From contig CBDBKI010000005.1 in NCBI GenBank assembly GCA_965206615.1, positions 3,844,001-3,908,000 on the forward strand: DNA of 64,000 nt, given 5' to 3'. Below are positions 54,872 to 62,861 of this stretch, piece after piece. Source of the stretch: VXNE01 sp965206615. Its GTDB lineage: Bacteria; Pseudomonadota; Gammaproteobacteria; Pseudomonadales; Azotimanducaceae. The notes under the pieces are model-generated. The model did no database searches. It was not told where the DNA came from and saw nothing but the letters and a program-made list of their open reading frames with translations. Both the position numbers and the translations under genes were made by a program. Positions within the stretch are counted from its first letter, which is position 1, and every line of letters starts with the position of its first letter.

Positions 54872-55874
54872 CTACCCCAGTCTGCTGTCAGATCCATGCC
54901 GCAGGCCGCTCAGTGTCCGCCCAAAATGCGCGGCGCACGCGCTGATGTGCTCGGCGATCCTCTCACAGCGCACATCGACGTCGACCTGCAGTCTGTTTTC
55001 GTCGGCATCATCCGCCTGATGTTGCGCGCTTGCGAATGCGTCGGGCAGTGTCTTTGCGGCGTCCGCGACGGTATCCAGCGTTCGGTCGACATCCAGCCGA
55101 CACGCGACAGCATGCGCGCGCCACTCCAGAGCCTCGATCAACTGGGGCTGTCTGGCGCCGCCAATGTCGAAGATCAGGTCGCTGCGGTAGCGCGTCCCCA
55201 GACTGCTCGACACGTCGTACGCGGGCGCCATGGCGATGGCTTTCGCCTGCTCGATCGGGGTATGCAGGAAGCCGCAGTTGCCGCCGTGCATATCCGCATG
55301 GCCGATCAGCCAGCCGCACGCCAGCAGGCGGGTTAGTTCGTCGCAAGCGAGATCCGGGTCTGGCGCGTGCTCCCGCAGGATGCTGTAGGCGGTGCCCAAA
55401 GCGGGGTCACCGGGGGCGCCAGTGGGGAACTTCGAGCCTCCGGATGCCTGCCTGAAATCCTCCTGGTGCACGGGCTGCACGCTGCCGTCGGCGTCGATGC
55501 GGCGGTCCGCTCGCTCGCTGAGTACGCACTGCATGCCACCGAGAGCGGGCGAGTACATCCGCGTCCGCGAGCGGTGCGTACTGGGCCAGTGGCGGACGCG
55601 GCCCTGCCTCGCGCGGTTCGTCACGCAACATGGTCACGGCGCCGGGATATTCACTGTCGGCATTGGCCCACAAAATCGTCTCGGGCATGTGCGGACGCGG
55701 ATAACCGGGCACGCCATATGCCGACAGTGCGTGGGAGGCGCGTTCCGTGTAGGCATTGAATGTGCCGTTCTCGGGTAGGCATGCGCTCAGCCAGCGCACT
55801 GCCAGGTCCAGGTCCTCGTCACCTTTCCAGCGGGCGCCGTGGTCGCGTTGCGCATCGCGATGGAAAGCCTGCAC
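54872..55874 (-). pseudogene. HipA-family kinase remnant with internal deletion
   Basis: The minus strand holds two HipA pieces in different frames. The N-terminal piece (from 55874) reads DLAVRWLSACLPENGTFNAY, GVPGYPRPHMPETILWANA. The C-terminal piece reads GGMQCVLSERADRRIDADGSVQPVHQED, GWLIGHADMHGGNCGFLHT, MAPAYDVSSSLGTRY. The phosphate-binding loop (GGARPK in intact HipA) and about 80 residues around it are missing. The catalytic loop and the metal-binding DVS are present. It is therefore inactive as a kinase unless the missing part lies elsewhere. Confidence 0.75.
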
Positions 55875-56393
55875 GGCGCCACGGTACGGCGGACCGACGG
55901 CCTGACCGTCGAGTTGTCACGCCGCCTCGATCTGTCGACACACTCCTACGTCGACATCGTCGACGCCTTGTCTGAGGCGAGACCGGCGCACTACAGGTAC
56001 GTCGCCGTTCTCCTTGAGCAGCTGGCTTACAAGACGAACCCCAGATGCCAGTACGCGTCCTATCAGATTGCCGGCTTCGACAGCCCCGAATGCAATCTTG
56101 AACCGATCATCGGGCACGACGATCTCATGGACGCCTGGACCGGGCGAGCCCACCTTGAAGTCGTGCGTCGCCCGGCGCGGTCTCCGCACCCCGAAGAGGT
56201 CACCGGCGGCATGGAGAGGTCGCGGGCCTCAGGGGACTTCGAGTCCATTTCCGCGAACGCCCCATTCCGCTACCGGCGATCACCAAGAGATCCGGAACTA
56301 GTGGATCGCATCGCCGCTGACGACGGTACCGTCACGACGGGCAGAATGCGCGACGGCGTCTTTCTGGAGGCATCGGCAAACGACGCGTCGTGA
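55839..56393 (+). CDS. Unknown protein preceding a zeta-type kinase; possible antitoxin
   Basis: Up to 184 residues; ATG 55860 (MESLHGATVRRTDG) is a more likely start. No domain is recognised in the first part. The C-terminal part (DPELVDRIAADDGTVTTGRMRDGVFLEASA) has the charged character of small antitoxins, and the stop overlaps the GTG of the zeta-like gene (GTGA). Coupling to a toxin of this type supports an antitoxin role. The 5' part overlaps the antisense hipA remnant and may not belong. Confidence 0.4.
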   Translation: MVALRIAMESLHGATVRRTDGLTVELSRRLDLSTHSYVDIVDALSEARPAHYRYVAVLLEQLAYKTNPRCQYASYQIAGFDSPECNLEPIIGHDDLMDAWTGRAHLEVVRRPARSPHPEEVTGGMERSRASGDFESISANAPFRYRRSPRDPELVDRIAADDGTVTTGRMRDGVFLEASANDAS

Positions 56394-56692
56394 CCCCGCC
56401 CCACCTCTGGCTGCTCGTGGGTGGCAACGGTGCGGGCAAGTCCACTTTCTACCGGATGTCGTCCCTTCGCGACCTACCGTTCATCAACGCGGACAGGATC
56501 GCGAGAAGAATTTCCCCCGACGCGCCGCAGCTCGCGGAATACGAAGCGGCTCGTGAGGCCGAAGCCCTGCGGCAGCGCTACCTCACCCTGGGCGAGTCGT
56601 TCTGTGTTGAGACCGTGTTTTCTCATTCCTCCAAGGTGGACTACATCCGGGCCGCGAGAGCGCACGGCTACACGGTCAACCCGAAGGCATAG
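56390..56692 (+). pseudogene. Zeta-toxin-like P-loop kinase, truncated
   Basis: A 100-residue N-terminal half: LWLLVGGNGAGKSTFYRM (Walker A), PFINADRIARRI, and CVETVFSHSSKVDYIRAARAHGYTVN, as in zeta-type UDP-N-acetylglucosamine kinases or AAA family kinases of about 190 residues. It ends abruptly where a sequence shared with 58671 begins, so the C-terminal half is lost. It begins at GTG overlapping the upstream stop. Confidence 0.7.
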
Positions 56693-56730
56693 CGGGGACT
56701 ACGGTTGAGGGAGCACGTGCGCGCACAGGC
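56683..56730. repeat. Short repeat shared with 58671-58720
   Basis: AGCATAGCGGGGACTACGGT and following GAGGGAGCACGTGCGCG are present at both places with one or two mismatches. At 58671 it is the promoter or start region of the minus-strand gene. Here it abuts the truncated zeta gene, as if another copy of that upstream region had been inserted or recombined. Confidence 0.65.
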
Positions 56731-56819
56731 CCGTCTGTCAGAATCCTTACCTCGCCGGAGTCGTCCGTGCAAGGGGACGACCCCAGCGCGGGCGACCAAA
56801 TCATCTGCCAAGATCCGCA

Positions 56820-56915
56820 CGCACTGCAGGGGACGGGCTTGTCCCGTCCCGTCTCGAATTCCTGCACGGCTCCAGCACGGGCGACGAGCGGGTGACCGCA
56901 AGAGAGTCGCCCGTA
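56820..56915. repeat. REP-like composite repeat
   Basis: Hairpin A (GGGACGGGCTTGTCCCGTCCC-type at 56829-56850), the TCTCGAATTCCTGCACGG core and a partial B unit (GGGCGAC...GTCGCCCG) near 56878-56915. Confidence 0.75.
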
Positions 56916-56932
56916 CGCACGACTTGGCCACC

Positions 56933-58678
56933 CTACGGACGCTGCAGGTCGAATAGTGCGCCCAGGGCGATCTTCTTGTCGTCGTGAACGATGGCGAGCG
57001 CTACGGCGCGACTGCCGCTCCCTGGCATGTTCGGGGCATCGAAAACCGCGAGGATCAAATCGATGTCCGCCGATGGAATCTGCAGCAGGGTGCAATCGAC
57101 CCCGATGTCCGCTTCGAAGACGCTGAATCTCGGATTGACCGGATCCACGCTGCCGTCCGCCGTGCACGTGAACCCGCCGACCGTCAGGCTGAAGTCGAGT
57201 GTTCCGTCGATCGCCGTTTCGAAGTCATCGATCAGGTCGGCGTCGCTGGCCAGCACGGGACTCCACAGACCCGCTACGCTCCGGGCGTCGCCGCCTCGCT
57301 CAAGGCCGGTGAACGCCCAACCATGGAATGATCGTCCGGGCTCGCCGACGACATTGTACTGGCCCCGAATCCAGTCACCCGAGCGATACTCGGCCGAGAA
57401 CTCGAAGTCTTCGCTGCCGCCAGAGACGTTCAGACCCGGCCCCACCTCGACCTTTCCGGACTCGAATAGCTCGCCCGAGCCGGAGATGCCATCTTGCGCC
57501 GTCTCGAAGGTCGCCCGCGCGATGCGAACGACTCCAGGCGTCTCCGGCAGCCACGCGTACATGCGGCTGTCCGGGAGTAGCATGACGAAACCTTCACTGT
57601 CCGCCTCATCCTCGAAGGAGACCTGCCAGAGACCCACCGCGCCCCGGTAACCCGGATTGGCGGTGGAGAGATCGGACAGGTGATTGGTGGGCGTGCTCAT
57701 CAGGTTGATGACCCGGATCGGTACATCCGAGGACACGTCGAGCGACCATTTGCCCGTGCCCACGCCGATGCCGTAGGACTCCATGTTGCCCATTTCAAGG
57801 TCCGCGGATTCGACAAGCTGCGCACTGGTGGGTGGGATCGTCAGGCTGAACTCGCCCCGGGGCTCGTCGTCCTCCCCATGCTCCTCTGCATCGTCTCGAC
57901 CCGTGATCGTGACGTGCGCCTCGACGTCCCCGGGATTGATCAGGCGCAGAGAAGACTGCTGGCTGGTGTTCCTGCCCGGGTTGAAGATCGGCACGCGGTG
58001 GCGCATCGAAGTAGCTGACACGATGTCGTGCACACTGGTGAGGAAACCGTCGACGGGCGTGCGGATGTAGGCCAGGGGTTCGATATCGAGAGCGCCGCCG
58101 TAGAGCCGTAGTCGCCAGTTGCCCTCGCCGGCCCCCAATCCTCCACTCAAGCCCTTGCCGGTGTTGCCGTTCTCCAGGTCTTCGGAGTTGAGATGCACCG
58201 TCTGCCGTTGCCCAATCTCCAGCTCGACCGGACCGTGGCGCTCGCCCGCATCGTCAATGCCGACGATTTCGACCATGCCCGGCGCATCCGAGTGGTTGAT
58301 GATTCGGATGAAGCCTTGTCGGCCCTCGGCGTTCCCGTGCGCCATGAATAGCGGTATGGAGTGTTGCCGGCCTGGCCCGTCGAGCGAGCCCGCGTCCTGG
58401 CCAAAAGTCGGACAGCACGCCAACAGCCCCACTGCCACTAGTGTGCTGGGTCGCAAACAGCTTTGTCTTTGCGGTAGCGCATTTGCGTCGCTGGCAAGGC
58501 GCGTCCGACGAGCAGTGGCAGGCCCCACGGGAGGAGGCGCAACGCCGCCAGCGGCGCAAAGGCGCAGCGCAAACGTGAAGGTATTTGTGACCCAGCGCAC
58601 TAGCCCGCATTTCTCACCAGGGGCCGTGATGATCGCGGAGGATTTTGGTCCTGTGCGCGTGCTCGCGACCGAAAGCAT
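56933..58678 (-). CDS. Secreted beta-rich protein sharing the repeat domain of the giant LRR protein
   Basis: About 581 residues from ATG 58678; the start is uncertain because of a MITE at 58441-58600 that is read in frame. After a possible signal sequence (LVAVGLLACCPTFGQDAG) come two half units, RQGFIRIINHSDAPGMVEIVGIDDAG... LAYIRTPVDGFLTSVHD, and HRVPIFNPGRNTSQQSSLRLINPGDVEAHVTITGRDD, which match those in the 50263 protein. The C-terminal half (GLWQVSFEDEADSEGFVMLL, VAGLWSPVLASDAD) looks like two calycin- or lipocalin-like barrels. No enzyme motif is seen. It is likely a cell-surface or exported protein. Confidence 0.75.
   Translation of the reverse strand: MLSVASTRTGPKSSAIITAPGEKCGLVRWVTNTFTFALRLCAAGGVAPPPVGPATARRTRLASDANALPQRQSCLRPSTLVAVGLLACCPTFGQDAGSLDGPGRQHSIPLFMAHGNAEGRQGFIRIINHSDAPGMVEIVGIDDAGERHGPVELEIGQRQTVHLNSEDLENGNTGKGLSGGLGAGEGNWRLRLYGGALDIEPLAYIRTPVDGFLTSVHDIVSATSMRHRVPIFNPGRNTSQQSSLRLINPGDVEAHVTITGRDDAEEHGEDDEPRGEFSLTIPPTSAQLVESADLEMGNMESYGIGVGTGKWSLDVSSDVPIRVINLMSTPTNHLSDLSTANPGYRGAVGLWQVSFEDEADSEGFVMLLPDSRMYAWLPETPGVVRIARATFETAQDGISGSGELFESGKVEVGPGLNVSGGSEDFEFSAEYRSGDWIRGQYNVVGEPGRSFHGWAFTGLERGGDARSVAGLWSPVLASDADLIDDFETAIDGTLDFSLTVGGFTCTADGSVDPVNPRFSVFEADIGVDCTLLQIPSADIDLILAVFDAPNMPGSGSRAVALAIVHDDKKIALGALFDLQRP
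58441..58600. mobile_element. MITE-like element with TA target duplication
   Basis: A 160-bp element flanked by TA (58439-58440 and 58601-58602) inside CTAG. Terminal inverted repeats are GTGTGCTGGGTCGCAAACAG and, inverted, GTGCGCTGGGTCACAAATAC, continuing imperfectly for about 33 bp to TTTGCG. There is no coding capacity of its own. TA target and short inverted ends point to IS630/Tc1-type mobilisation. Confidence 0.75.
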
Positions 58679-58963
58679 AGCGGGGACTACGGTTGAGGGA
58701 GCACGTGCGCGAGCACGGGCCCGTGTGTACACGGGGCCAAAAGACCCGCGAGGGCGCGGCCAGCGCAGTCCGCAATCGGCACGATGGTCGGTATCGCGAT
58801 CAACTTCTTGAAACCCATGAGCTTTTTGACGCCGACAAGCGGCCTGGTGAGAAATACGGGCTAGTCGTTCAAGTTGCATTCGATCCTCCTGTTACCACGC
58901 CCGAGGGGCGACACGTGAAACACACGGCACGCCGTCCATGGCGGGCGAAAATCGCGCACTTTT

Positions 58964-58990
58964 TTGACAATAAAACACATGATATAGTAT
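58964..58990 (+). promoter_or_regulatory. Probable promoter of hipBA
   Basis: TTGACA (58964) in a strongly A/T-rich stretch followed at suboptimal spacing by TATAGT/TAGTAT (58983-58990). The drop in GC from the surroundings and the position 40-60 bp before hipB support a promoter or operator. Confidence 0.5.
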
Positions 58991-59027
58991 GCAAAACCTT
59001 TTAGTATTGGAAATAACGGATAACATC

Positions 59028-59396
59028 ATGAACGAGCGTATGTCTCCAGGTACGCTTCGGGTGTTGCGAGCGCTGGGTGAGGAACTCTCCATTGCGCGAC
59101 GACGACGACGGCTCACGCAAGCGGACCTCGCAACGAGAATGGGGGTCTCCGTGGGGACCGTGCAGCGCCTCGAGGCGGGGGACCCCGGCGTCGCGATCGG
59201 TTCGCTCGCCATGGCGCTACTCGCGTTCGGCCAACTGAGCAGGCTCCTGGACGCGCTCCCCGAGAGTCAAGACGACATCGGCCAGATGCTGGATCGGCAG
59301 AACCTGCCGCGTCGCGTGCGGAACGGGCGCCAGTCGTGGTCAGACGAGCCTGCGCAGCCAGCGGACGCAGCCACGGCCGACGGGGCGTTGTTTTGA
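59028..59396 (+). CDS. hipB: HipB-type antitoxin (XRE helix-turn-helix)
   Basis: A 122-residue regulator: LGEELSIARRRRRLTQADLATRMGVSVGTVQRLEAGDPGVAIGSLAMALLAFG is an XRE helix-turn-helix followed by the short helix common to HipB antitoxins. It represses its own operon with HipA and neutralises it. ATG 59028 (or MSPG at 59040) follows the A/T-rich promoter. The stop overlaps the TTG start of hipA by TTGA. Confidence 0.88.
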   Translation: MNERMSPGTLRVLRALGEELSIARRRRRLTQADLATRMGVSVGTVQRLEAGDPGVAIGSLAMALLAFGQLSRLLDALPESQDDIGQMLDRQNLPRRVRNGRQSWSDEPAQPADAATADGALF

Positions 59397-60700
59397 CCGT
59401 CAACAGGGTTCGTGTGGCGCTGGGCGAGGCGCTCCTGCCGGTCGGGACGCTTCATTTCGAAGCTCGTCGCGACAAGCAGATCTCGACCTTCCGCTACGCG
59501 GAGCCGTGGCTGGAGTCCGCCCACGGATTCGCGGTCGCGCCAACTCTCCCGCTAGGCTCACAGCCGTTCTTCGCCTCAGCCCCCACATCCGACTCCCGGG
59601 ACGCTTTGCCGGGGGTGTTTTCCGACTGCGCGCCAGACAGCTGGGGGCGCAGGCTCGTGGACCACGACACGCGCCCGCGTCCGACGGAACTCGACTACCT
59701 GCTCGCAGTGAACGACCGCACCCGGCAAGGTGCGTTGCGATTTCTGGACGACCGCGGCGTGGCGCTCGCGGCGAACACTCCGCCCGTGCCGCGGATGGCT
59801 CGTCTGGCCGACTTCCGGCGCCTGGCGCGCGCCTTCGAGACAGGCAAAGCTGCCGACATCAAGCGCGTCGCACATGAACTTCGCGGCGCCGGCAGTTCAC
59901 TTGGCGGTGCGCGGCCAAAGTGCGACTTCGAGGATGACAACGGCGTGCTCTACTTGGCCAAGTTCACCTCGACCCATGATCTCCTCCCCGTGGAGCGTAT
60001 GGAAGTCGCAGCCCTGCAACTCGCTCTTAAAGTGGGGCTGCGGGTCGCATCCGCAGACCTCACCATGCAGGCATCCCGATACCCGGTTGCGCTCATACGG
60101 CGTTTTGATCGGCACGCGGGAAGACGACTGCACTACGCCTCCGCGCGCACGTTCCTTGGCAAGCAGGGCAGTGAGCATGGATACTACTCGGACTTGGCCG
60201 ACACAATGCGCTCGACCTGCGGCGGGAGCGAAGATCTCCTCGCAGAGCTACGAGAGTTGTACCGCAGGATACTGTTCTCCATTCTCGTTTCGAACGATGA
60301 TGACCACCTGAAGAACCACGGCTTTCTGTACGTCGGCGGCGGCGCATGGAAGCTCTCTCCCGCCTTCGACATCAATCCGCGCGCCGACGGGAGCGCGCAT
60401 CTGCAGACGGGAATCAGCGAACTGAGTGGGTACGAGGTCTCCGTCGAAGCCGCGATAGAGGCCGCCCCGCTTTTCGATGTGGAAACTGACGACGCGTGGA
60501 ACGACGCGCGGGAGATGGCGGCGACGATCACTGCGCGCTGGCGCTCGTTGTGCATGTCTCTCGGCATGGACGCCAACGACTGCAGGAGGTACGCGCCCGC
60601 CTTCGAACGCGCGGAGGCGCAATGCGTCACAAGCGGGCGAACACGACAGCCGCGAAGTTCGGCGTCTCCCCCTTCGCGCTCGTCGGGTCCGAGTTCGTAG
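59393..60700 (+). CDS. hipA: HipA-type serine/threonine kinase toxin
   Basis: About 435 residues. All critical motifs are seen: the N-terminal cap (FRYAEPWLESAHGFAVAPTLPLG, GVFSDCAPDSWGRRLVDHD), the phosphate loop GSSLGGARPKCDFEDD, ATP lysine YLAKFTS, NDDDHLKNHGFLYVG (catalytic loop) and LSPAFDINP (metal). HipA kinases phosphorylate glutamyl-tRNA synthetase or related targets to induce growth arrest. The last 30 or so residues (after EAQCVT) are an extension into a degraded protease gene on the opposite strand, so the native C terminus was probably lost. The TTG start overlaps hipB. Confidence 0.88.
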   Translation: MTVNRVRVALGEALLPVGTLHFEARRDKQISTFRYAEPWLESAHGFAVAPTLPLGSQPFFASAPTSDSRDALPGVFSDCAPDSWGRRLVDHDTRPRPTELDYLLAVNDRTRQGALRFLDDRGVALAANTPPVPRMARLADFRRLARAFETGKAADIKRVAHELRGAGSSLGGARPKCDFEDDNGVLYLAKFTSTHDLLPVERMEVAALQLALKVGLRVASADLTMQASRYPVALIRRFDRHAGRRLHYASARTFLGKQGSEHGYYSDLADTMRSTCGGSEDLLAELRELYRRILFSILVSNDDDHLKNHGFLYVGGGAWKLSPAFDINPRADGSAHLQTGISELSGYEVSVEAAIEAAPLFDVETDDAWNDAREMAATITARWRSLCMSLGMDANDCRRYAPAFERAEAQCVTSGRTRQPRSSASPPSRSSGPSS

Positions 60701-60957
60701 CGGTCATGGGCAAGGCCAAGGCTGTGGCCGAATTCGTGGGCGAGTGCGGCCTCATGGCAGTTGTGCCTGATGATGCTGTAGGCGGAACTATCTCCCGGCG
60801 CGAGACTTTGCCGACCATCGCCGTATGTCCCGAGAATCCAACCCCACGCGACGCCGCAGAAACCCAGGCCTTCCCCAACGACCAACTGCACCAGGTCTGC
60901 GCCGACACGGTCCCGGAGATCCAGCACTTCATCGATGTGACCCTCGTGATCGGATAG
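60627..60957 (-). pseudogene. Metzincin metalloprotease fragment
   Basis: The minus strand encodes DEVLDLRDRVGADLVQLVV, LGFCGVAWGWI, and ALAHEFGHSLGLAHDRYE, the HExxHxxGxxH zinc motif of a reprolysin- or peptidyl-Asp-type protease. It breaks off on both sides. It overlaps the 3' end of hipA on the other strand. Similarity to the active region of the 50263 protein suggests a shared source family. Confidence 0.65.
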
Positions 60958-61019
60958 ACGACCAGACCGATGACCGCAGAGAGAGACTCGATGATATTGA
61001 ATGAGGTTGCCCATTCGGC

Positions 61020-61552
61020 CCCGGGGGCTGAGGAGCGTAGCGACGAGGCCCCCAGGGCCGGCCGCGACAGACCGACCCCGGACCCGGCGTCCAGCCCCAG
61101 GTGCTTACCCTGCACTCCGACCGCGGCGCGCCGATGACCAGCAAGTGCACCGCACAACTGCTCGCCGATCTCGGCGTGACCCGCTCACTGAGCCGCCCCC
61201 GCGGGTGTCCGACGACAACCCGTTCTCCGAGGCGCAGTTCAAGACCCTGAAGTACCACCCCGGCTTCCCTGGCCGCTTCCACGACATCACCGCCGCGATC
61301 GCCTTCTGCCGAACGTTCTTCCCCTGGTACAACACCGAGCATCGCCATGGCGGGATCGCGATGCTCACCCCGGACGACGTCGATCATCATCGAACCCAGA
61401 GCGTGCTCGACCAGCGCGGGCGGACCCTTCAAGCCGCCTGGACCCGTCATCCCGAACGCTTCGTTCGAGGCATCCCTAAACCGGATCCCCTTCCCGAAGC
61501 GGTCTGGATCAATCCGCCCGTGACATCCACAACAGGAGACACTGCTCAGTAA
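61020..61552 (+). mobile_element. Internally deleted IS3 copy (left end joined to OrfB 3' part)
   Basis: GAGGAGCGTAGCGACGAGGC and ACCGACCCCGGACCC at about 61030-61085 equal the left segment at 47480-47535. Directly after comes the 3' half of OrfB: HSDRGAPMTSKCTAQLLADLG in one frame, then SDDNPFSEAQFKTLKYHPGFPGRFHDITAAIAF and WYNTEHRHGG in another (two extra G at about 61198). OrfA and the first half of OrfB are deleted. Confidence 0.75.
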
Positions 61553-61569
61553 ATCGCAATCAGCAGTGT

Positions 61570-62745
61570 CTAAGAGTCGTTGACAGGTTCCGGTATAGAG
61601 GGCTTCGGGGACTCGCGCTCGTCGAGGATTCTCGCGAGCGCCGCATCCAGACGTCCAAGTCTCTCCGCGTTGGTCGGATGCCTATCCCCGAACGCGACCA
61701 GATCGGCGGGCTCCGCCGCAAGCTCACGCCAGAAGTCGACGACGGCCTTCGCTGGGACGCCAGCTCGCTCCAGCATCACCAGCGACAGTTCATCAGCTTC
61801 CCTCTCATCGCGATGCGTGAACATGCGCCCCGCAAGTTCCGCGAAGAACCACCCTGTGTCGATGGGCTCTTCGGGCAGGTCAACGTCTGCCCCGGCGAGC
61901 GTGCCGACAATCGCTCCAAACACGAGCAACGTATTGACCGCGACGGTCACGCCGACATCCGCCGCCGCCCCGACCGCTCGACGGGTCTGCTCCTTCCGGA
62001 CATGGCCCTCCAGGATGTGCGCCAACTGGTGGGCCACTATCACCTGTAGACCGACATCGGGTTCAGCCCAATAGAGGCCCTTCGTGAGGTACACGTTTCG
62101 TCCGTCCGCGAACGCATTGGGCTGCTCATCCTCCGCGAGAGCGACTCCTACATCGCAGGCCGTCACCGGAATCACGATCACAGAGGCGGTTTCGCTGTCG
62201 CGCTCGTAGGTGATCTCCATACGTCCGTCATCCGCCCCGGACTCGACGATCATTGCGATGTCGCTTTGGTCCCCACCGCCAGACCGCAAGTGCCTTCCAT
62301 CCACGGCGACGATCGTATCCCAACGCCGCAAACCGGCGTCCGCCGCAGGTCCGCCATCGACAACATGGTCCAGAACCGGCCGTCGTGAGACCCCGAAGTG
62401 CCGCTTGGCGACGGCGCGGCGCTCGTTGGGCCACCCGCCCAAGTCCGCTTCCGTGATCCACGACGCCCCTATACTCGGCCTGACCCGCTTGCCGCACGCC
62501 TCGACGTTGGACGCCAGGATGGGAAAGGCAAGGTCTTTGAGCTTCCCGGCGCGGTCGGCGAGGGTCTCGATTTCCTCGACCAGTTCGGCTTCTTCCGCGA
62601 TGGTCATCGGCTTTGGCCCGTCGGTCGTCGCGCAGCCCCCGAGCCCCAGCAAGGCCACGACGCAGCTTGCCGCCGGCACCTTCGACCTGGGCCTGTGAGG
62701 CATTCCGTTGGCGGTCTGCGACCGCCCAGCAATCGTTCGGAACAT
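61570..62745 (-). CDS. Lipoprotein with PDZ and M48-like domain carrying HQLAH
   Basis: A 391-residue protein. ATG 62745 has an excellent GAGGAG six bases upstream. The N-terminal signal ends in a lipobox (VVALLGLGGC, Cys38). A PDZ-like region follows (VLDHVVDGGPAADAGLRRWDTIVAVDG). The C-terminal half resembles M48 peptidases: VYLTKGLYWAEPDVGLQVIVAHQLAHILEGH, DEREADELSLVMLERAG, GDRHPTNAERL. In the zinc motif the catalytic Glu is replaced (H239 Q240 L A H243), so proteolysis is doubtful while zinc binding remains possible. It may be an adaptor or chaperone. Confidence 0.82.
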   Translation of the reverse strand: MFRTIAGRSQTANGMPHRPRSKVPAASCVVALLGLGGCATTDGPKPMTIAEEAELVEEIETLADRAGKLKDLAFPILASNVEACGKRVRPSIGASWITEADLGGWPNERRAVAKRHFGVSRRPVLDHVVDGGPAADAGLRRWDTIVAVDGRHLRSGGGDQSDIAMIVESGADDGRMEITYERDSETASVIVIPVTACDVGVALAEDEQPNAFADGRNVYLTKGLYWAEPDVGLQVIVAHQLAHILEGHVRKEQTRRAVGAAADVGVTVAVNTLLVFGAIVGTLAGADVDLPEEPIDTGWFFAELAGRMFTHRDEREADELSLVMLERAGVPAKAVVDFWRELAAEPADLVAFGDRHPTNAERLGRLDAALARILDERESPKPSIPEPVNDS

Positions 62746-62861
62746 CCCAATCTCCTCGCAAAGCGCCGCAGTCGCAACCTGCGCGCCGCGCCTCAGTAGT
62801 GCGCCGACCCGGACGCGATTCGGGCAGCGGTCGTCATTCGACATCGTCGCCCCGCAACTGC

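Noticed and set aside
58990..59027. HipB operator of the TATCC-N8-GGATA type
   Set aside because: Only one half (GGATA) is present in the upstream A/T-rich region.
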